Part shown: piece after piece, positions 10,624 to 21,969 of the stretch
Layout: each line of letters begins with the position of its first letter
Numbering within the stretch: the stretch's first letter is position 1
Source of the DNA: Agapanthus africanus
Taxonomy: Eukaryota; Streptophyta; Magnoliopsida; Asparagales; Amaryllidaceae
Direction: 5' to 3'
Length of the DNA stretch: 64,000 nt
Assembly: GCA_030015575.1 (NCBI GenBank)
Contig: JASDDO010000006.1
Location: 317,116,361 to 317,180,360, forward strand
The notes under the pieces: model-generated
The model's database searches: none
Told to the model about the DNA's origin: nothing
Seen by the model: the letters and a program-made list of their open reading frames with translations, nothing else
Position numbers and translations under genes: made by a program

Positions 10624-13600
10624 ATGTCATCTTGGACTAGGGATACTAACGCCCGATTAGTCCGTGTTTCGTTGGTACCGACCAACGAACCCTTCGTCGA
10701 TCTTCCGTCCACTTCCTTACCTCCACCTTTAAATTCTTCTTTCGAAGGTATGTCGGGATTCAACCCCAACGATACCTTACCGACGGGAATGATTCCACCT
10801 CCGCCAGGTGCGAATAACCCGAATCTTCCGCCTGTTGTAGCGCCCGCACGAGTTGCGCTCCAGGACCTCTTCTACCCCGTCCGCACTTCTTTACCCACAT
10901 GTCTTTCACCCCCACCGGCAAATGGGGATAATTTTGAAATAAAACCACACTTCATCAATATGCTACCTAAGTTTCATGGTTTGGAATCCGAAGATGCATA
11001 TATTTTCATTAATAAATTCCAAAACGTTTGCGCCATGATGAAGACAACCCAATTAAGTGATGATGCAATAAGGCTAAGGGTCATTCCTTTCACCTTATGT
11101 GACCTAGCCGAGAAGTGGCTATACAGCACCGCATCACATTCCATTAGAAATTGGGACGAGTTTGTGAAAGCTTTTCTGAAAAAGTTCTATCCTCATCATA
11201 AAACTGCTAGAATCCGAAACGAGATCATACAATTTTCACAGCTTCCGTCCGAACCATTCTGGAAATGCTTCGAGAGATTTAAAGACCTACTTGTTCAATG
11301 CCCTCATCATGGGATAGAAAATTGGCAACTTTGCCAAACATTATACGAGGGATTGAACGCAGCAACGAAGCAGTTGCTAGAAACAATTTGTCAAGGTCAT
11401 TTTCTCTCCAAGTCTAGCGACGAAGCTTGGCAGTTTCTTGAGGACCTAAGTGAGCAAACAATTCAGTGGGAGAGTACCAAGACCACATCATCTTCTTCAG
11501 TTGGTCAATCTAGGGCAGGCATACATCAAATAGATATGTCAATTGCTATGAAGGCCGAGATGGCCTCACTTATGAAAAAGCTAGAAGCCATTGAGACCAA
11601 AATCTCATCGACTTCTCCTGCCCCTACTCTACCCACACGAACTGTTTATGCTTGTTGTTCTAATCCATCACATCTCACCGAAGAGTGTCCTTATAATGCA
11701 CCCATTCAAGGACAGGATCAAGTCAATGCTGCATTTCAGCAACGACAAAGAAACGATCCGTACTCTTCGACATACAATCAGGGGTGGAGGAGTCACCCAA
11801 ATTTCCCTTGGAACCAAAATCAACAAGTCCAAGGGAATAACAATTTTCAAAGAGCTCCTCCACAACAACAACAAGCACCCTTACAAACTCAAAACCAGCA
11901 ACCTTTCCAACAACAACCTTATACAAATCAAATGAACAATTTGGTTCAACCTAATGATGATAAGGTTAGCTCGCTCGAGAAAAGTCTTGAAGCATTCCTC
12001 AAGCAAACTACAGATTCCGCAGCAAGAGTTGAAAGTTATGTTCAATCTTTAATGAATAACAATGCCTCACATGATCAAAGTATCAAATCTATTGAGGCAC
12101 AAATTGCACAATTAACTGCTGCGTTGAGCGAGAGAGAAAAGGGAAAGCTTCCATCTCAACCATTGCCCAATCCCGGTCACCCACAAAATGCATATCACAA
12201 TCACAATGTAAATGCGGTGACCACGTTGAGATCCGGAAGAGAGTTGCAAAATAATGTGGAAACTAGTGATGACATCCCCGCCGGTGGTTCTTCTTCCCCT
12301 TCTTCATTTTCTTCACTTCCTTCTTCACCTTTTTCTTTAGAGCCTATTCTCCACCCTTCACACGGCTCTACCTCTTCTGACTCGAACGGACCTATTTCTC
12401 ACAACACGAACACATCTACACCGGGATCCGTTCCTACTCCACATTCTACTCCACAGACATGTGACTCAACAAATTTTCAAAATGCACCATTTCCAAACAG
12501 GTTGAGTCCTAATAAACCAAATGCACAAGTGGAGAAGATTGTGGAATTATTTAAACAGGTTAGCATAAATATACCTCTCTTGGATGCTATCCAACAAGTC
12601 CCTTCATATGCGAAAATCTTAAAGGGCTTGTGCACCTCGAAGAGAAAGGCATCTCAAGTACCCAAGAAAGTGCTAGTGGCTAGTGCAGTGAGCAATGCTA
12701 TTAACCACCATCAAACCTTACCCCAAAAACGAAAGGACCCCGTCTGTCCTACTATTTCAATCACAATTGGGAATAAGCAAATTAATCGTGCACTTTTAGA
12801 TCTTGGGTCTAGTGTTAACCTGATTCCTTACTCCGTGTACGAACAATTAGGGGTTGGAGAGTTGAAACCCACTCGTTGCACTCTCCAAATGGCTGATCGA
12901 TCAATCACCTATCCAAGGGGTCAACTAGAGGATGTGTTGATCAAAGTCGGGGAATTCATATTCCCCGTTGATTTTATCGTTATGGATACACAACCTGTTG
13001 CTAACCCAAGAAACCAAATTCCGGTGATTCTTGGTCGACCATTTTTGGCCACTTTCAATGCAGTAATAAATTGTCGCAATGGCTCCATGACTCTATCCTT
13101 CGGAAAGAGGTCTAGTGAGTTCAATATTTATAAGATGGGAAGTCTGCCCCCCGTGCCTAAAACTAGTACACGAGAAGTTTGCTCTATTCACGAAATCACG
13201 CAGGAGGACTGCGAGCTTGAAAGATTTCTATTTGATGAAAACAGTTTTGACGCCACTAGTGCGTCCCTCCTTGAGCCTACTACCGTTGACACAACCGATG
13301 TTGATTATGAAAGTTTCACTTTTTCGGATGACGACGACTCACAACCCGAATATGAGTCGTTTGAATTTTTGGATGAGTCAGTCGAACCATCCGAATCGGT
13401 TGTTTGCAGTGATTTCGAACCTGTGTTAGAGTCCTTTGAGTTCGAGGTAGATTCCGCAATGGTTCTTTCGCCTCAGAAATTCGAACTCATGCCCTTGCCA
13501 TCTCACCGTAGATATGCTTACATAGGTGAGAATGAGACTTTTCCCATTATCATATCAGCCTCTCTAGCTTTCGAGCAAGAGAACGCTATTTTAAAAGTCT

Positions 13601-14031
13601 TACAAGATAGGCGGCAAGTTTTCAGTTGGACTATGGCGGACATCGAGGAGATCAGTTTCCTCATAAGTGAATATCATACACAATTGATGGATAATGCCAT
13701 GTCAATAGAGGACCCACAGGGACAACTTGGGGGTATTATGGTGAGCCGACTTCCTCCCTTAGAAGTTGAAATACCCCCATTTCTTTTAATTAGGTACGAG
13801 AATGCTAACACTCCACTGATTGCTGATCATTTACATTCTCGTATCGATGCATCACCATCACCTGTATATTCACCTCCACACCTCCCATTCCATTACTTCT
13901 ATCTTCCCCAATTCTTTGCGGACCACCACAACTTATTTTTTCACCCATCAATATTCTTTACTGATAAATTTTTCAAATGGTTGGTGTTGACTTTTGGCCG
14001 ATGCAAAGTTGGGCAGTATTGTCTAACATAG
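10624..14031 (+). CDS. gag-pro: Gag-protease polyprotein of A2 (intact, 1135 aa)
   Basis: Gag packages element RNA in cytoplasmic particles and the aspartic protease cleaves the polyprotein. Residues about 98-250 form a Retrotrans_gag domain (W-L-Y-S-T-A, then N-W-D-E-F-V-K-A-F near 165-185). A reduced zinc-knuckle-like C-C-x5-H-x4-C lies near 344-355, a Gln/Asn-rich tract at about 385-440, and the protease near 710-830. The protease active site reads D-L-G-S-S-V-N-L-I-P and the flap region ends I-L-G-R-P-F-L-A. An acidic Asp/Glu/Ser segment follows (about 895-945). Homology to the RT linker stops near residue 1030, after W-T-M-A-D-I; the last 100 residues replace all of pol and match nothing I know. 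The ATG at 10624 is supported by the same start (W-T-R-D-x-x-A-R-L-V-R-V) in A1. No stop or frameshift is present. Confidence 0.92.
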   Translation: MSSWTRDTNARLVRVSLVPTNEPFVDLPSTSLPPPLNSSFEGMSGFNPNDTLPTGMIPPPPGANNPNLPPVVAPARVALQDLFYPVRTSLPTCLSPPPANGDNFEIKPHFINMLPKFHGLESEDAYIFINKFQNVCAMMKTTQLSDDAIRLRVIPFTLCDLAEKWLYSTASHSIRNWDEFVKAFLKKFYPHHKTARIRNEIIQFSQLPSEPFWKCFERFKDLLVQCPHHGIENWQLCQTLYEGLNAATKQLLETICQGHFLSKSSDEAWQFLEDLSEQTIQWESTKTTSSSSVGQSRAGIHQIDMSIAMKAEMASLMKKLEAIETKISSTSPAPTLPTRTVYACCSNPSHLTEECPYNAPIQGQDQVNAAFQQRQRNDPYSSTYNQGWRSHPNFPWNQNQQVQGNNNFQRAPPQQQQAPLQTQNQQPFQQQPYTNQMNNLVQPNDDKVSSLEKSLEAFLKQTTDSAARVESYVQSLMNNNASHDQSIKSIEAQIAQLTAALSEREKGKLPSQPLPNPGHPQNAYHNHNVNAVTTLRSGRELQNNVETSDDIPAGGSSSPSSFSSLPSSPFSLEPILHPSHGSTSSDSNGPISHNTNTSTPGSVPTPHSTPQTCDSTNFQNAPFPNRLSPNKPNAQVEKIVELFKQVSINIPLLDAIQQVPSYAKILKGLCTSKRKASQVPKKVLVASAVSNAINHHQTLPQKRKDPVCPTISITIGNKQINRALLDLGSSVNLIPYSVYEQLGVGELKPTRCTLQMADRSITYPRGQLEDVLIKVGEFIFPVDFIVMDTQPVANPRNQIPVILGRPFLATFNAVINCRNGSMTLSFGKRSSEFNIYKMGSLPPVPKTSTREVCSIHEITQEDCELERFLFDENSFDATSASLLEPTTVDTTDVDYESFTFSDDDDSQPEYESFEFLDESVEPSESVVCSDFEPVLESFEFEVDSAMVLSPQKFELMPLPSHRRYAYIGENETFPIIISASLAFEQENAILKVLQDRRQVFSWTMADIEEISFLISEYHTQLMDNAMSIEDPQGQLGGIMVSRLPPLEVEIPPFLLIRYENANTPLIADHLHSRIDASPSPVYSPPHLPFHYFYLPQFFADHHNLFFHPSIFFTDKFFKWLVLTFGRCKVGQYCLT

Positions 14032-15523
14032 TTTAATTGAAGTTTGGGGGAGGGTCTTTTTGTATATATTTTTGTTTTCTTTTTCTCTAAAAAATAAAAA
14101 TAAAAATTTCAAAACATTAAAAATAAAAAAAAATAATAATAAACAGGGGAGTGCCGGTATTTTGACCCTCTTGGTTTAGTATGACAGTGAGAACACTGTC
14201 AAGTTCAAGTTTGGGGGTATGCTCGGTATGTCTTCTTCCTTCGCATTCATTTGTACATATTTTTGCATTTGCATACTTATTTGAAAACCTATAAAAATTT
14301 GAAAAATTTCAAAAAATTATAAATAAATGTATTCAATTTTGGCTAATTGACTAGAGTTTGACAAATAGGTTAACTGGTTAGGAACAACTAGATCTTAGAC
14401 TTAGTAAATTAAAAACCCTAAAAATAACCTTCCTTAAAGTTTAACGGTAGAAAGTATATGCCTTGTAGTTTATTTAGAAATAGGCAAATTTTGGGTTCAC
14501 TTTTTGGGCTAAGTCGAAACAAGGGAAGAGTATTGATGTTCTTATTAGAGTATAAGTTTGAAAAATAGTTCCTAACTTAAGTCTAGATTCTGAAAACGTA
14601 TACCCTACAATTTACACAATCACGCACCTTGAAACTTGGAATAGTAGAGGAGACCTTGAAATGCTCTTGTCTAAAGTCCTTAGTACAATGAAAATAAAAG
14701 AAAAAAAAAATGAATAAAGAAAAGAAAAAAATGAACACTGGTTTTTGTGATTACTTAAGGCTGCAAAAATAGAAAAATATTTAGCGAGGGTGCTTCATCA
14801 CCTAGTGCCTTAGACCAACTGGTTTGGGAGTCACTGCTAAAGCCTTGGGTGTTGCAAATACTAGGAAGTACGCTTTAAAGTGCAAACGCATTTTGTAATC
14901 GGTCGTTGGTACCTCAAGAAGTATTAACGGTCGCATGAAGGATGTATAAGCAAATTTCATTCACCAACTAATTAGTACTTTGGACAATGGACGAGAGTAC
15001 GATTGCTTGATTTGAATTTCCAAGTGTAGGGGTGATCTATACACACACGTAGGGGTATGTGATTGGAATCTAGATAAGAGAAAGGAATGAAGAATAGAAC
15101 TTGTATCTTTAATAGAGTTGATAGAAATTCCTAAGTGGAGATAAAACCCTAGAAGGAAAACTTAAGAAATGCCGAAAGCTAAGTAGATCTGCAGGATATA
15201 TATAATCTTAAGTTAAATAATGAGGAAGGGTGAAGAATATGGGTGGATAATTTGCGAGTCAAAAGATAATAGAATTCCTTGTTAGAAAACCTAATTAGAG
15301 AACAAAAGTCAATGGGTCAAATTGATAGGATTTTGTGGGTGTAATCCGCTGAAAACCCTCAGGAGACAACACTCCTCCTACTAGGGACACCTAGAGGTTT
15401 AACGGCTTGTTGCACGTGCTCAGTGCAATCGCGTTTCCCTGCGAAAGTGCGGTTAGGTTTTTTGTAGAGAATAAAACAATAAGTTTTGCTCGAGGACGAG
15501 CAAAAGATAAGTTTGGGGGTATT
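14032..15523 (+). other. 3' non-coding region of A2 with three PPT-like sites
   Basis: About 1.5 kb, AT-rich, without a credible ORF. AAGTTTGGGGG occurs at about 14040, 14208 and 15509; only the last touches the 3' LTR and is the PPT proper. A 7-bp hairpin (GACAGTG/CACTGTC) lies at 14183-14200, just before the second site. The same region, diverged, forms 16831-18091 of A1 on the minus strand. Confidence 0.75.
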
Positions 15524-16825
15524 TGTTCATAACATAATATTACATTTTGTATTCCCCATTCCTATGCATTTTACAATAAAAACAGGTGCTTTTGACCCAT
15601 GTCTGCTATATGTTACAGGTTACAGGTTGTTGGAGCAAAAACAGTGAAAAACACAAAAGACGACACAAAAGAAGGACTTTTGACCAACAATTAAGAGGAT
15701 CTTAGTAAAGCCCAGCAGAAGAACGGTTCACCATCAACAAGGCGACGCAAGATCCAAATTTACAAGAAAGACGGGTAAAAGATCCATTGCAAAGAGTTCA
15801 CTGAAATCTGGAATTACTGCAGAAGCCCAAGTGGAAAAAGAAATAAAGAAATAAGAAGCCCAGAGTAACCTAAACAAGCCCAAGAAAATCCAAGCAATGA
15901 ACCCATCATTGGGCCGCGGATCCGCGGCCCAAAGCCCACCAAGGCCGCGGATCCGCGGCTACTTGAAGCCCGTGCGCAAATCAAATTTTACCAAATTTTC
16001 GTGGCAGCTATGGAAAGATTTTCTAGGGGTATATTTGTAACTTTAGACATGCGGTGCAATTGTAAACCCTAGGGTTTCTATTTCCTATAAATAGAACCCA
16101 AGACCTTGTAATTTCTCATGCCTCTTCTCAATCAATAAAATTCAGAATTTCTGGGAGTAAATTTCAGATCTGTTCTTCTTGTTTGAAGGGAGCCGTCAAC
16201 CTAGTAAGTCTTTTATTTCTTTTAATTATAATGTCTTCTCATCCCCTAATGAGCGAGTAGTCTCCTCGCTTGTTAGGGTTAGCCTTAGGGAAAGGGTTGA
16301 GAGATGAAATCTCTCGCCCCTTTCAATACCACCTTCACCTAATGAATTAGAACTTCACGCATACGAGCACAACCGCTCCCTGCGGCATCCTACCCTTCGA
16401 GGTAACGATGAACCGTAGTATAAAAGGCCGGTTCCGCACGTTTTCCGTGAGGGTTAGGATAATTATCAACAAAGGTAGGGTACAAATCTAGAGGAAGAAA
16501 CATCTTCCCAAAAGATTTGTATCCACTTTATTGATAATTAACTTAACACCTAATAGATCTAAAAAAGGAAGGTATTGAAAGCGGTGAGGAAAAATATTAA
16601 TTTCCAAAACTTCCCCTAATCCTAACCCTAGCAAGATTCTTAATTAGATTAATTAGATCCAGTCTTTAGATTTTTATAAACCTACCAAAACTACAAATAG
16701 AATCAACTCGTTAAAACACTTTAAAGAAATTTACCCGTCTCTGTGGATCGACCCGCACTCACCGGCTAGCTGCGAAGCGACGCCGTTTTCTTGATTGCGG
16801 TAAACTCAAATTTTTGAATTAATCA
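15524..16825 (+). repeat. 3' LTR of A2
   Basis: Same length as the 5' LTR (1302 bp), with an offset of exactly 7311. TATA at 16086-16093, AATAAA at 16134-16139. It is followed by the TSD ACGTG (16826-16830). Confidence 0.93.
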
Positions 16826-16830
16826 ACGTG

Positions 16831-18091
16831 CAACAAGCCGTTAAAGCTCTAGGTGTCCCTAGTAGGAGGAGTGTTGTCTCCTGAGGGTATTCAGCGGATT
16901 ACACCCACAAAATCCTATAGTAAAAGGAAGATGGTGAAAGTCTCATATAAAGATAAGAACATTAAAAAAAAGAACTTGAGAATAAGAGTTTCCAACTACA
17001 CTAGCTTTTCGGTTGCCATGAGCCCTATGTTAAGGTCATGAAAAGATATTTGAAATTACATTATCCCTCAATAAAACTTCGTCTTTATTCTTCCTCCCTA
17101 CCTTTCATCCAAATATCGATCATATACCCCTACGTGTATGTGAAAGACATCCCTATACTCGGAGAATTCAATTCAAGCTATCATACTCTTGTCCCTCCGC
17201 CTTAGTACTTTTTAGTCGGTGAATATTATAGATGGAATTGCTCACACATTTTTCATACGACCGTTAATACTTCTTAAGGTATTAACAGATCGATTACTAA
17301 ATGTGCTCACTTATTAGGCGTAATTAGCAATTTCCTCGTCTTGGAATACCTAAGGCTTAGCAGTGGCTCCCAAACCAGTTGGTCTAAGGTACTGGGTGAT
17401 AAAGCACCCTCGCTATATTTTTTATGTTGCCTTAAATAATTACAAAACCAGTGTTCATTTTTCTTCACCATTTTATACTTTATACTTTATTTATATTTAT
17501 TTTTCTTCATACTAAGGTTTTTAGACAAGAGCATTACAAGTTATCCTCTACTATCCCAAGTTTCAAGATATGTGTAAGTGCGTATAGTAGGGTATCAACA
17601 TTCAAATGTTTGGCCTCAAAACAGAGACTATTTTTCAGACTTATTTTTATCCTCGGATTAGTGACTTCTTTCATCTTACTAACCCTTGGGACAACGGCTC
17701 ATGACTACTTATTACTAGTTTTGTTTAAGAAAATATCTAAATTTCTTACTTTTCTCAAACCATTCCTATCTTTCATATGTAATTTTTCACTTTCTTTTAT
17801 TATCTCAAATAAAATTTATAGTGCCTAGTGCCAAAAGATAATTCAGTGAATACAACCCCCCTCCCCCCGAAACTTGTTTTCAGCAGTGTCCTTACTGATG
17901 TTGTTCTTTGAGTGCAAAGACCTGTAGACTTAAGGAGAGAAAGTAATAGTGGTAAAATAATAGTCAAATGAAAACTACCTCCAAACTTGTATTTTGGCAT
18001 GCACGGATATTCAGTTAAGTCCTTTTTTCACTCACCTCCATTCTTAAGATGAGATAATATTATTGAGATATGGAGATGAGGCGGAGGAAAT
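16831..18091 (-). other. 3' non-coding region of A1 (right of A2)
   Basis: The minus-strand counterpart of A2's 14032-15410, for example the 'ctcccaaaccagttggtctaagg' block at 17368-17391. A G-rich PPT-like tract (minus, about 17852-17878) and a second one near 17980-17995 are present. No envelope-like ORF was seen; the frame at 17451-17828 is plus-strand chance sequence rich in Phe and Leu. Confidence 0.7.
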
Positions 18092-19290
18092 TTAGTTATG
18101 ATAAAGCGGCTCCTGTAAAAACAGGAGCTCCTCCGCGGGGTCAGCGGAAAAATACAGTTTTAATTTATGCCCATTTACTTTAAAACTAAAACCGTTTTTA
18201 ATATTTTCAACTTCAACTGCCCCGTACGAGTATACATTCCGCACCATAAATGGTCCTTTCCAACGAGATCTTAGCTTACCTGGATGAAGATGCAGACGGG
18301 AATCGTAAAGAAGGACTTGTTGTCCCGGTGTGAAGGTTTGTCTAAAAAGGTTTTTATCGTGGAAAACTTTAGTCCAGTTCTTTACTATAACCGCAATATC
18401 ATAAGCTTCATCGCGAAGTTCACTTAGCTCATTTAATTACAGCTTCCGATAGCTGCTGGCTAAATTGAAATCGAAGTTTAGCTCTTTAATAGCCCACATT
18501 ACTTTATGTTCGATCTCGACAGGAAGGTGGCAAGCCTTCCCAAACATTAGGCGGTAAGGAGACATACCAAGATCGGTCTTATAAGCGATGCGAAATGCCT
18601 AAAGAGCATCCGTCAATTTGGTTGACCAATCATTACGGTTTTTAGAAACCGTCTTCTCCAAAATTTGTTTGATCTGCCTATTAGAAACTCAGCATGCCCG
18701 CTCGTTTGGGGATGATAGGGCATAGAAAGTTTGTGGTTAATTGAATATTTCCGTATCAAAGCCTCAAAAGACCGATTACAGAAATGCGTCCCGTTGTCAC
18801 TAATTATAGCGCGAGGGTGTCCGAATCGCGAAAAGATATTTTCTTTAAGGAACTTAATAACAACCTTGTTGTCATTAGTGCGACACGGTATTATTTCCAC
18901 CCATTTTGAGATATAATCAACCGCTAATAAGATATATAAATTCCTAAAAGAGTTGGGAAAAGAGCCCATAAAATCAATATCCCAAACATGGAATATCTCC
19001 ACAACCAAGATAGGTTGAAGCGGCATCTTATTTCTCTGTGAAATCCGACCAATGTGTTGACGCCGATGACAAGTTTTGCAATGATCGTATCCATCTTTAA
19101 ATAATGTTGGCCAATAAAAACCACATTGCAAAACTTTCTCCACCGTTTTACGTGGACCAAAGTGACTGCCACATGCTTGATCATGACAAAAAGACAATAC
19201 ACTCTTGAATTCTTCATCAGGGATGCATCTGCGAATGATTTGGTCGGAACAATACTTAAACAAATATGGTTCATCCCATTAAAAGTGTTT
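18092..19290 (-). pseudogene. pol: Integrase of A1
   Basis: Integrase inserts the cDNA into the host genome. On the minus strand the zinc-binding H-H-C-C region comes first (C-H-D-Q-A-C-G-S-H-F-G then D-H-C-K-T-C, about 19190-19060). The catalytic core follows, with W-D-I-D-F-M-G and S-D-N-G-T-H-F and the P-Q-T-S-G stretch that precedes the third acidic residue. The C-terminal domain is readable to P-L-Y-H-N-stop at 18092-18094 but needs a frame change near 18640-18600. One in-frame TAA is at 18437-18439. I see no chromodomain, as expected for Athila. Confidence 0.88.
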
Positions 19291-19542
19291 TACTTGGGAT
19301 AGAAATCGAAGTTTGTCTTGTTTTGACCAATCGCTAGGAATAAGTCCCGTTGCTAGATAATTCACAATATCCATGAACCAAGGTTCACAGGATACAGTCA
19401 AGAGCTGTTCGTCAGGAAAGGAATCATTTATTGGCAAGGTCACTGTAGGTGAAGAAGAGATGTGTGAAAGATGGTCGGCTACAACGTTTTCACATCCACT
19501 CTTGTCTTATATGACAAGATCAAATTCTTGTAACAATAAAAT

Positions 19543-19809
19543 CTAACGTATTAACCTGGCCTTAGCATCCTTCTTCGATAAAAGATGTTTTAGGGCGGAG
19601 TGATCGGTGTAAACCACTATCGGTGAGCCAATCAAGTAAGGCCTGAATTTTTCTAATGCAAATACAACTGCCAAGAGTACTTTCTCGGTAGCTGTGTAAT
19701 TAATTTGGGAATCGTTCAAGATCCTACTTGCATAATAAATTACATGTGGCATCTTATCAATGTGTTGTCCTAAGACTACACCAGTGGCAAAATCTGATGC
19801 ATAACACAT
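19543..19809 (-). pseudogene. pol: RNase H of A1
   Basis: The minus-strand frame shows C-Y-A-S-D-F-A-T-G-V-V-L-G-Q (first catalytic Asp), then I-Y-Y-A-S-R-I-L-N, the T-E-K-V-L-L-A-V-V-F-A box (catalytic Glu) and V-Y-T-D-H-S-A-L (second Asp). This is the standard gypsy RNase H pattern. The frame ends at 19543, and the linker to integrase is shifted or interrupted. It overlaps the RT fragment at 19776-19809 in another frame, which marks a frameshift. Confidence 0.85.
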
Positions 19810-20637
19810 AAGCTCGAACGGGTGGTTCCAATCGGGAGATGACAGAACGGGGGTTGTATGGTGAGGGAGCTTTTAAGTGATTCAAAAGCAGTCTCGCAAT
19901 CGGAATCGAAGTAAAATGTTGTATCCTTGGTCAAGAGAAGAGTTAAGGGTCTAGCAATTTTGCTAAAGTCCTTAATGAATCTCCTATAAAATCCTGCATG
20001 ACCAAAGAAGGATCGTATATCTTTGACGTATTTGGGATGAGGAAGATTATAAATGACATCTATTTTAGCTCTATCTATCTCAATGCCTTTTCGTGAAATG
20101 ATATGTCCAAGCACAATACCTTCTTGGACCATAAAATGGCATTTTTCCCAATTCAAAATTAAGTTCTTATCCTTACAGCGGGTAAGAACCGCGTCAAGAT
20201 GACGTAGGCAATCCTTAAAGGAGTTTCCAAATATAGACAAAATCGTCCATAAATATCTCCAGAAAATTCCCCACCATGTCTGAAAATATCCCCATCATAC
20301 ACCGCTGAAATGTAGCGGGAGCGTTACATAACCCAAAGGGCATGCGTCTATAAGCAAAAGTACCGAAAGGACAAGTAAATGTTATTTTATCTTGATCCTT
20401 TTCACCGATGGGGACCTGGTTATAGCCAGAGTATCCCTCCAAGAAATAATAGTATTGATGTTCAGCTAATCGTTCCAACATATGGTCAATAAAAGGTAGA
20501 GGAAAGTGATCTTTCCTCGTTGCGGTATTGAGTTTCCTATAATCAATACATACGCGCCACCACGTTTGGGTGCGTGTTTGGATTAACTCATTAGCCTCAT
20601 TAGTTATGACCGTGATGCCAGACTTTTTAGGGACCAC
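19776..20637 (-). pseudogene. pol: Reverse transcriptase of A1, frameshifted
   Basis: RT copies element RNA to DNA. The first frame (20637-20215) holds V-P-K-K-S-G, R-V-C-I-D-Y-R-K-L-N, the M-P-F-G-L-C-N-A-P-A-T-F-Q-R block and an active site F-M-D-D-F in place of the common Y-M-D-D-F. It shifts frame near 20240-20215 into V-L-G-H-I-I-S and F-L-G/F-F-G-H-A-G-F-Y-R-R-F-I. The catalytic Asp pair is kept. A short insertion-like stretch (T-Q-T-W-W) sits before R-V-C-I-D-Y. Confidence 0.9.
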
Positions 20638-20652
20638 ATGAATAGGACTTAC

Positions 20653-21969
20653 CTATTGGCTATCAGATATTAGGTAAATTATACCATTATCTAGGCACTT
20701 GACGATTTCTTTCTTTACCGCCTCCTTCATAACGTGATTTAACCATCTTTGTGGGTCTTGGGTTGGTTTGGCTTTATCCATCAAATGTATATGATGTTCA
20801 ACAATCAAGGGATTAATCTCTTTGATGTCTGCCATTGTCCACCCAAATGCTTGCCGATTTGATCTCAAGACTGTCAAAAAAGCGTTCTCTTGCTCTAAAA
20901 CTAGAGAAGCAGATATGACCACGGGAAAAGAATCATTCTCACCTAAATATGCATATTTAAGATGAGAAGGTAGTGCTTTGAGATCTAGAGTCGGCGGAGA
21001 AACGATAGAAGGTGGGGTAAGGGAATGATACTCGGACTCCCCAAGAGGTTCATAACTTGCATAGGATATTGACTTGGAAAGCGCTACTGACTTTTGCGAT
21101 GAGTCAAAAGGTTCAAACTTGGGGGTCGACTCGTCAAAGGTGTCCTCACTATAATAATTTGCTAGATCAAACAATGACGCACTAGTGTCGTCGAGATCAT
21201 TATAGCAAAGTTCCTCAATCTCGCAGCTGTCAGGAGCTACCTCGTTGACGGAACAGATATCGATTAAATGAGCAGAAGGTTCAGATGGTTGACTTCCTAG
21301 CCTATAATTATTAAGCTCAATTGTCATTTTTCCGAAGGATAAGTTCATAGAACCATTACGACAATTAATGACAGCATTAGAAGTTGCTAGGAAAGGCAGA
21401 CCGAGAATCACCGGGATTAGGTTTCGTGGGTTTGCTACAAGCTGTGTATCTAGAACAATAAAGTCTACAGGGAATATGAATTCCCCAACTTTGATTAATA
21501 CGTCCTGTAGCTCACCTCTAGGTTGGGCGATAGATCGGTCTGCCATCTGGAGAGTGCAGTGGGCAGGTTTCAACTCTCCTATACCTAGCTGCTCATAGAC
21601 AGAATATGGAATAAATTTAACACCAGTGCCGAGGTCAAGTAGAGTACGATTGATGCTTTTACCCCCAATAGTTATAGATATTGTAGGACAACCGGGGACC
21701 TTACGTTTCTTAGACAATTGTTGGGTAAAAACTATGCTTACATTACTTGTCATGAATACCTTTTTCGGCACTTGAGTTTTTCTATTTCTAGTGCATAAGT
21801 CCTTAAGGATTTTTGCATAAGACGGAACTTGTTGAATAGCATCTAGGAGAGGGATATTTATATTAACTTGCTTAAACATTTCCACAATTTTCTCCATTTG
21901 TGCGTTAGGTTTGTTGGCCCTCAACCTGTTTAGAAATGGAGCTTTATCAATAAGTTTTGGGTCCAACAT
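20653..21969 (-). pseudogene. pro: Protease and RT-linker part of A1 polyprotein
   Basis: The 438-codon open frame is the direct counterpart of residues about 620-1050 of the A2 protein. The protease active site is D-L-G-T-G-V-K-F, where A2 has D-L-G-S-S-V-N-L. The domain ends I-L-G-L-P-F-L-A. An acidic Ser-rich spacer and the S-L-V-L-E-Q-E-N-A-F and W-T-M-A-D-I-K-E-I-N blocks lead into RT. The frame starts at an internal Met only because gag upstream ends in a stop at 21970 in another frame. Confidence 0.85.

Larger units (their letters stand above)
8213..16825 (+). mobile_element. Athila-type non-autonomous element A2 (gag-protease only), 8.6 kb
   Basis: Complete element with 1302-bp LTRs (8213-9514, 15524-16825), TSD ACGTG (8208-8212 and 16826-16830), tRNA-Asp PBS, one long ORF and a PPT. 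By eye the LTRs differ at five positions, all transitions, about 0.4 percent, so insertion is recent. RT, RNase H and integrase are missing, which matches the described TR-GAG type of non-autonomous element. It sits inverted inside A1, at the point where A1 carries the same 3'-region sequence as A2, so the two belong to one family. Confidence 0.93.

Noticed and set aside
17451..17828. 125-codon hydrophobic plus-strand ORF
   Set aside because: It is antisense to A1's AT-rich 3' region; Phe/Leu richness comes from T-rich DNA.
16831..18091. Envelope-like gene of A1
   Set aside because: The region after integrase has no minus-strand ORF of useful length and matches A2's non-coding 3' region.
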